Shown here piece after piece: positions 31,919 to 35,550 of a stretch of 35,550 bases of DNA. The DNA is from Pseudomonas fluorescens. Lineage in GTDB: Bacteria; Pseudomonadota; Gammaproteobacteria; Pseudomonadales; Pseudomonadaceae. The position numbers were made by a program, and so were the translations under genes. Each line of letters starts with the position of its first letter. Position 1 is the first letter of the stretch. The notes beneath the pieces were generated by a model, which saw only the letters and a list, made by a program, of their open reading frames with translations, was not told where the DNA came from and made no database searches. Where the stretch lies: NCBI RefSeq assembly GCF_000968015.1, contig NZ_LACH01000020.1, positions 1 through 35,550 of the forward strand, written 5' to 3'.

Positions 31919-32480
31919 CCTGCTCGTCAATCGAAGGCGAAACCGGTGCCGGAGCCTTGCTGACCACGACCATGGCCGGGCGCAGCAGGCGACCGTTGAG
32001 CTGATAGCCCTTCTGGAACACCTTGAGCACGCTGTTCGGCTCGACGTCGGCGCTTTCCTGCATGGCCATTGCCTGATGCTGAACGGCGTTGAACGGTTCG
32101 CCATGCGGATCGATCGCTTCCAGCTGATAACGTTTCAGGGTGTCCTGGAACATTTTCAGGGTCAGCTCGATGCCTTCGCGCATTGGACGAATGCTTTCGT
32201 CGTCCGGGCTGGACAACTCCAGACCACGCTCCAGGCTGTCGATGATCGGCAACAAGTCACCGGCGAATTTCTCCAGTGCGAACTTGTGAGCCTTTTCTAC
32301 ATCCTGCTCGGCGCGACGGCGGACGTTCTGCAGATCAGCTGCTACACGCAAAGCCTGATCATGAGCGCCAGCCAATTGCTCTTCGAGCACTTGAACACGA
32401 GCCGCCAGTTCATCACCCGAATCCTGGGCAGCCTGATCGGCGTCTAGATTTTGCGTATCCACTGTCTGTTCGTCAGCCAT
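31914..32480 (-). CDS. grpE: Nucleotide exchange factor GrpE
   Basis: GrpE is the dimeric nucleotide-exchange factor of DnaK. The 188-residue protein has an acidic disordered N-terminus (1-25), a long dimerising helix (about 26-115, with [20 protein letters not shown] at roughly 48-67), and the C-terminal beta domain that contacts DnaK ([25 protein letters not shown] around 130-160). AAGGAG lies before the ATG. It is first in grpE-dnaK-dnaJ-dapB, driven by a consensus sigma-32 promoter, and divergent from recN. Confidence 0.98.
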   Translation of the reverse strand: MADEQTVDTQNLDADQAAQDSGDELAARVQVLEEQLAGAHDQALRVAADLQNVRRRAEQDVEKAHKFALEKFAGDLLPIIDSLERGLELSSPDDESIRPMREGIELTLKMFQDTLKRYQLEAIDPHGEPFNAVQHQAMAMQESADVEPNSVLKVFQKGYQLNGRLLRPAMVVVSKAPAPVSPSIDEQA

Positions 32481-32533
32481 AGATTTCTCCTTTCAATATC
32501 GTCCGCGAGCTCAACTCGCGCTTCTGCCCAGCT

Positions 32534-32561
32534 ATATGGGGCCGCAAAATTCAGCTTCAAG
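32534..32561 (-). promoter_or_regulatory. Sigma-32 heat-shock promoter of grpE
   Basis: On the minus strand CTTGAA (32556-32561), a 14-base spacer and CCCCATAT (32534-32541) match the sigma-32 consensus fully. The -10 is 54 bases before the grpE ATG. Confidence 0.9.
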
Positions 32562-32660
32562 GGGCGCTTATTTATTAACCCTACAAAAAACAGCTGCATT
32601 GTCATTCCCGGGCGCACTAAGGATTTCGTCGGATCAAGCAAATCGAGCTAAGGGAGGGCA

Positions 32661-32697
32661 TTGTCAGCCAGAAACAAAACACTGTATAAATAACCAG
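32661..32697 (+). promoter_or_regulatory. recN promoter with overlapping LexA (SOS) box
   Basis: TTGTCA (32661-32666), 18-base spacer and TATAAA (32685-32690) form a sigma-70 promoter. The 16-mer CTGTATAAATAACCAG (32682-32697) resembles the LexA operator CTGT-N8-ACAG with one deviation in the second arm and covers the -10. Repression by LexA and SOS induction, as known for recN in other bacteria, is the expected control. Confidence 0.82.
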
Positions 32698-32721
32698 ACC
32701 TAAAGCCTGGGAGCGGCCTTT

Positions 32722-34395
32722 ATGCTGGTGCACCTGTCCGTACATAACTACGCCATCGTCGAACATCTCGATCTCGAACTCGATCGCGGGATGAGCGTGA
32801 TCACCGGGGAAACCGGCGCCGGCAAGTCGATCATGCTCGACGCCCTCGGCCTGACCCTGGGCGATCGCGCAGACAGCGGCGTAGTCCGTCCCGGCGCCGA
32901 CAAGGCCGATATCCTGGCAACCTTCGACCTGGTCGATATTCCAGAAGCCAGCGCCTGGCTGGCCGAGCGTGACCTGGAGAGCGATGGCCCGTGCATCCTG
33001 CGCCGGGTGATCACCGCCGAAGGGCGCTCGCGTGGTTATATCAACGGCACACCCTGCCCCCTCGGCGACCTCAAAGCCCTGGGTGAACTACTGATCGATA
33101 TCCACAGCCAGCACGAACATCAATCCCTGCTCAAGACCGACACGCACCGCCGTCTGCTCGACGAGTACGCTGGTGCAACGGACCTTGCCCGCCAGGTACA
33201 CCTGGCTGCCCAACGCTGGCGCCAGACCCGCCAGGAGCTGGAACGCCTTTCCAATTCCGGCGATGAGCAGCGCGCTCGCCATCAATTGCTCAGCTATCAA
33301 CTCGAAGAGCTGGAAAACCTCGGCCTCGGCGAAAACGAGCTGGAGCAACTGGAACAGGAACACAAGAACCTGACCAACGCCGAAACCCTGCTGGGCATTT
33401 GCCGGCAAGTGGTCGAACAATGCAGCGAAAGTGATTCCGGGAATGTGCTGAACGCCCTCACCGCCAGCCTCAATCGCCTTTCGAGCGTCAACAATTCGAT
33501 TGGGGCCCTGGGTGAAGCCAGCAGCCTGCTGACCAGTGCACAGATCCAGGTCGAAGAAGCCGTGGGAGAACTGAACCGCTTCCTTGATAACTTCGATGCC
33601 GATCCAGCGCGTCTTCAGTACCTGGAGGAACGCCTTGATGCGATCTATACCATGGCACGCAAACACCGCATCCAGCCGACCGAAGTGGCCGAGATGCAGC
33701 AGCGCTTGCTGGATGAAATCGAAACCCTGAATGCCAACGACGAATCCATCGAGCGACTGAGCGATGAACTGGCTTCCTATGCCCGTCACTATCAGGAAAA
33801 GGCTCGCGAGCTCAGCGATTTGCGCCATCAGGCGTCGAACAGCCTGGCCTGCGCCGTGGAGCATGAAATCCAGCGACTGGGTATGCCGGGCGGGCGCTTC
33901 ACCATCGAGCTGCGCCCCAACAGTAGTGATGAACTGCTACCTAATGGCCTTGAGCAGGTAGAGCTGCTGGTGAGTGCTAACCCGGGCCAACCTTTGAAAG
34001 CGCTGGCAAAAGTGGCATCCGGCGGCGAGTTGTCACGGATCAGCCTGGCGATTCAAGTGATCACCGCGCAGACCTCCCGCGTACCGACCCTGGTGTTCGA
34101 CGAAGTGGACGTGGGCATCGGCGGCCCGACCGCCGAAATCGTGGGCCAATTGCTGCGTCGACTTGGGGAGCGCGGGCAGGTATTGACGGTAACTCACTTG
34201 CCGCAAGTTGCAGCGCAGGGCCATCAACATCTATTCGTACACAAAGTGCGCGGCGAAGATGCCACTCACACAGCCGTCTCCAAGCTGAGCAAGAACGATC
34301 GTGTCGAAGAAGTGGCGCGGATGCTGGGCGGCATCGACCTTACAAAGGAATCCCTGGCTCATGCCAGGAAAATGGTCGTCACCGCGAAAATTTAA
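32722..34395 (+). CDS. recN: DNA repair protein RecN
   Basis: RecN is an SMC-like ATPase that acts early in double-strand break repair, promoting DNA end cohesion. The 557-residue protein has Walker A GETGAGKS at 29-36, two long coiled-coil arms (about 150-240 and 270-380) around a short hinge, the ABC signature SGGELSR beginning at Ser433, and Walker B FDEVD with Asp460-Glu461. The ATG has GGGAG eight bases upstream. It is divergent from grpE, convergent with fur, and preceded by a LexA-box promoter. Confidence 0.98.
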   Translation: MLVHLSVHNYAIVEHLDLELDRGMSVITGETGAGKSIMLDALGLTLGDRADSGVVRPGADKADILATFDLVDIPEASAWLAERDLESDGPCILRRVITAEGRSRGYINGTPCPLGDLKALGELLIDIHSQHEHQSLLKTDTHRRLLDEYAGATDLARQVHLAAQRWRQTRQELERLSNSGDEQRARHQLLSYQLEELENLGLGENELEQLEQEHKNLTNAETLLGICRQVVEQCSESDSGNVLNALTASLNRLSSVNNSIGALGEASSLLTSAQIQVEEAVGELNRFLDNFDADPARLQYLEERLDAIYTMARKHRIQPTEVAEMQQRLLDEIETLNANDESIERLSDELASYARHYQEKARELSDLRHQASNSLACAVEHEIQRLGMPGGRFTIELRPNSSDELLPNGLEQVELLVSANPGQPLKALAKVASGGELSRISLAIQVITAQTSRVPTLVFDEVDVGIGGPTAEIVGQLLRRLGERGQVLTVTHLPQVAAQGHQHLFVHKVRGEDATHTAVSKLSKNDRVEEVARMLGGIDLTKESLAHARKMVVTAKI

Positions 34396-34410
34396 GACTG
34401 GCAGAAAGCA

Positions 34411-34436
34411 CGAAGGCGACCCTGGGGTCGCCTTCG
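34411..34436. terminator. Hairpin terminator between recN and fur
   Basis: CGAAGGCGACC and GGTCGCCTTCG pair perfectly over 11 bp with a CTGG loop, 16 bases after the recN stop. The T-rich tail on the plus strand is poor. A second small repeat (GCGAAC/GTTCGC, 34445-34461) follows before the convergent fur stop. Confidence 0.7.
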
Positions 34437-34470
34437 CTCGTTTCGCGAACCTTAAGTTCGCGCGACATGC

Positions 34471-34875
34471 TTACTTTTTCTTGCGTACGTACAGCACAAG
34501 ATTGTGATCAACCATCTCGAAGCCATACTTGTCGACGATTGCCTTCTGCAGTCGCTCGATTTCTTCGTCGAAGAATTCGATCACTTCACTGGTCTCGACG
34601 TTGACCATATGGTCGTGATGCTTGCCGTCGTCCAGCTCGAAGACCGCATGGCCCCCGTCGAAGTTGTGCCGCACCACAAGGCCAGCTGCCTCGAACTGGG
34701 TCAGGACACGGTAAACCGTGGCCAGACCGACGTCCTCACCAGCCTCCATCAGCGCCTTGTAGACATCCTCGGCACTCATGTGGCGTTGCTCGGCGGAATC
34801 GAGCATTTGCAGAATTTTGACCCGTGGAAGGGTCACTTTGAGGCCGGCTTTGCGTAGTTCGCTATTTTCAACCAT
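34471..34875 (-). CDS. fur: Ferric uptake regulator Fur
   Basis: Fur is the iron-responsive repressor that controls siderophore and uptake genes. The 134-residue protein has the winged-helix DNA-binding domain (1-83, with SAEDVYKAL and the recognition helix LATVYRVLTQFE) and a C-terminal dimerisation/metal domain. Visible metal ligands are Glu80, His86-His87-Asp88-His89 (HHDH) and the later acidic EFFDEEIE segment. There is no cysteine at all, so the structural Cys4-type zinc site of E. coli Fur is absent, as is normal for Pseudomonas Fur. It is convergent with recN and divergent from omlA, the P. aeruginosa order. Confidence 0.98.
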   Translation of the reverse strand: MVENSELRKAGLKVTLPRVKILQMLDSAEQRHMSAEDVYKALMEAGEDVGLATVYRVLTQFEAAGLVVRHNFDGGHAVFELDDGKHHDHMVNVETSEVIEFFDEEIERLQKAIVDKYGFEMVDHNLVLYVRKKK

Positions 34876-34898
34876 GGTCAGCTTTCTCGCGATGCTGC

Positions 34899-34927
34899 TT
34901 CGCAGCTTCTCTTAATGCGGGTATGAT
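34899..34927 (+). promoter_or_regulatory. Sigma-70 promoter of omlA/bamE
   Basis: TTCGCA (34899-34904) and TATGAT (34922-34927) are separated by exactly 17 bases, with the omlA ATG 45 bases downstream. It lies within the 97-base divergent gap with fur. Confidence 0.7.
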
Positions 34928-34972
34928 CGGCGTTTACGTTGTCCCAGCCAAGATAGTGGAAGTCGCCCACCG

Positions 34973-35500
34973 ATGCAAAACACCAAGCTCTTGCTAACCA
35001 GTTTCACCTTTGTGGGACTGCTCGCACTCGCCGGTTGTTCATTCCCCGGGGTTTACAAAATCGACATCCAGCAGGGCAATGTCGTCACGCAGGACATGAT
35101 AGACCAGTTACGCCCGGGAATGACCCGCAAGCAAGTACGGTTTATCATGGGCAACCCTCTGTTGACCGACACGTTCCATGCCGATCGCTGGGATTATCTG
35201 TACAGCCTGCAACCGGGTGGCGGTGAACGCCAACAGGAACGCATTAGCGTTATCTTCAACCCAAATGATCAGCTTGTCAGCCTCTCTGGTGATTTCATGC
35301 CAGGCGTGAGCCGCGACGAAGCCATTCTCGGCAAGGACAGCGGCACTACAGTTGCTGCGCCAACAGAAAACGCCGAGAAGCCAAAACCAGAAAAACCGGT
35401 CAAGCCAGGTTCTTTGCTGGACCAGATCCAGAAGGATGTCGACGGTGTAGAAACCGTTCCAGTCCCGACTCCAGAACCTCTGGAAACCTCGCCGCAATAA
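34973..35500 (+). CDS. bamE: Outer-membrane lipoprotein OmlA / BAM complex subunit BamE
   Basis: BamE (OmlA in Pseudomonas, SmpA in E. coli) is a lipoprotein of the beta-barrel assembly machine. The 175-residue precursor has a lipoprotein signal with lipobox LAGC, acylated Cys22; Ser at +2 favours outer-membrane sorting. The SmpA/OmlA domain follows (about 38-105), with [19 protein letters not shown] and [12 protein letters not shown] Pro/Lys/Glu-rich C-terminal tail (about 125-175), absent from E. coli BamE, makes it longer. No clear ribosome site stands close to the ATG, but the lipoprotein signal fixes the start. It is divergent from fur; in P. aeruginosa the two share an intergenic region. 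Confidence 0.96.
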   Translation: MQNTKLLLTSFTFVGLLALAGCSFPGVYKIDIQQGNVVTQDMIDQLRPGMTRKQVRFIMGNPLLTDTFHADRWDYLYSLQPGGGERQQERISVIFNPNDQLVSLSGDFMPGVSRDEAILGKDSGTTVAAPTENAEKPKPEKPVKPGSLLDQIQKDVDGVETVPVPTPEPLETSPQ

Positions 35501-35516
35501 TTTGCGACGCAATAAA

Positions 35517-35537
35517 AAACCCGGCATGTCCGGGTTT
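35517..35537. terminator. Bidirectional terminator after omlA
   Basis: AAACCCGG-N5-CCGGGTTT is an 8-bp perfect stem. On the minus strand it is followed by a run of six T residues, on the plus strand by only three, so it is the stronger terminator for a convergent gene lying beyond the window. Confidence 0.82.
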
Positions 35538-35550
35538 AATGAGATGGTCA

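Overview
The window is a stretch of Pseudomonas chromosome, most likely from the P. fluorescens group. The basis is gene order and protein sequence recognised from memory. The left part follows the P. aeruginosa order ampE-ampD-DUF1631-nadC. From base 6285 onward the order follows the P. aeruginosa block pnp-rpsO-truB-rbfA-infB-nusA-rimP-tRNAs-secG-tpiA-glmM-folP-ftsH-rlmE / yhbY / DUF4149-greA-carB-carA-dapB-dnaJ-dnaK-grpE / recN / fur / omlA. The base composition is even and GC-rich. No insertion sequence, prophage, CRISPR array or plasmid gene was seen.

Layout. 1-3716 (minus): ampDE peptidoglycan-recycling genes and a large DUF1631 protein. 3942-4896 (plus): nadC with a promoter and terminator. 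4898-6252: a small accessory patch with a DUF6388-like protein, an exported coiled-coil protein and tRNA-Thr(CGU). 6285-21589 (minus): the conserved translation/transcription/envelope supercluster. It runs from rlmE and ftsH through folP, glmM, tpiA, secG, tRNA-Leu and tRNA-fMet to rimP-nusA-infB-rbfA-truB-rpsO-pnp. 21645-22464: a palindromic divergent promoter for rlmE and yhbY, then a small membrane protein. 22442-27398 (minus): carA-carB-greA. 27658-32480 (minus): grpE-dnaK-dnaJ-dapB. 32661-35537: SOS-controlled recN, then fur and omlA/bamE.

How the genes work together. Almost everything is housekeeping: ribosome and tRNA maturation (rimP, rbfA, truB, rlmE, yhbY, rpsO), transcription elongation and RNA decay (nusA, greA, pnp), the heat-shock chaperone set (grpE, dnaK, dnaJ, ftsH), pyrimidine/arginine and lysine/peptidoglycan precursors (carAB, dapB, glmM), folate and NAD synthesis (folP, nadC), iron control (fur), and outer-membrane assembly (bamE).

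The most interesting material is regulatory. carA has a leader with an intrinsic terminator spanned by a 50-codon frame whose stop overlaps the carA TTG start, an arrangement like the pyrL-pyrBI attenuator. Three hairpins, two of them terminator-like, sit between tRNA-fMet and rimP. grpE and dnaK each carry a close-to-perfect sigma-32 promoter with a 14-nt spacer, and the dnaK -35 box contains the grpE stop codon. rlmE/yhbY share a 21-bp palindrome holding both -10 boxes. The least understood proteins are the exported coiled-coil repeat protein, the DUF6388-like protein and the DUF1631 protein. I did not find a convincing new multi-gene system.
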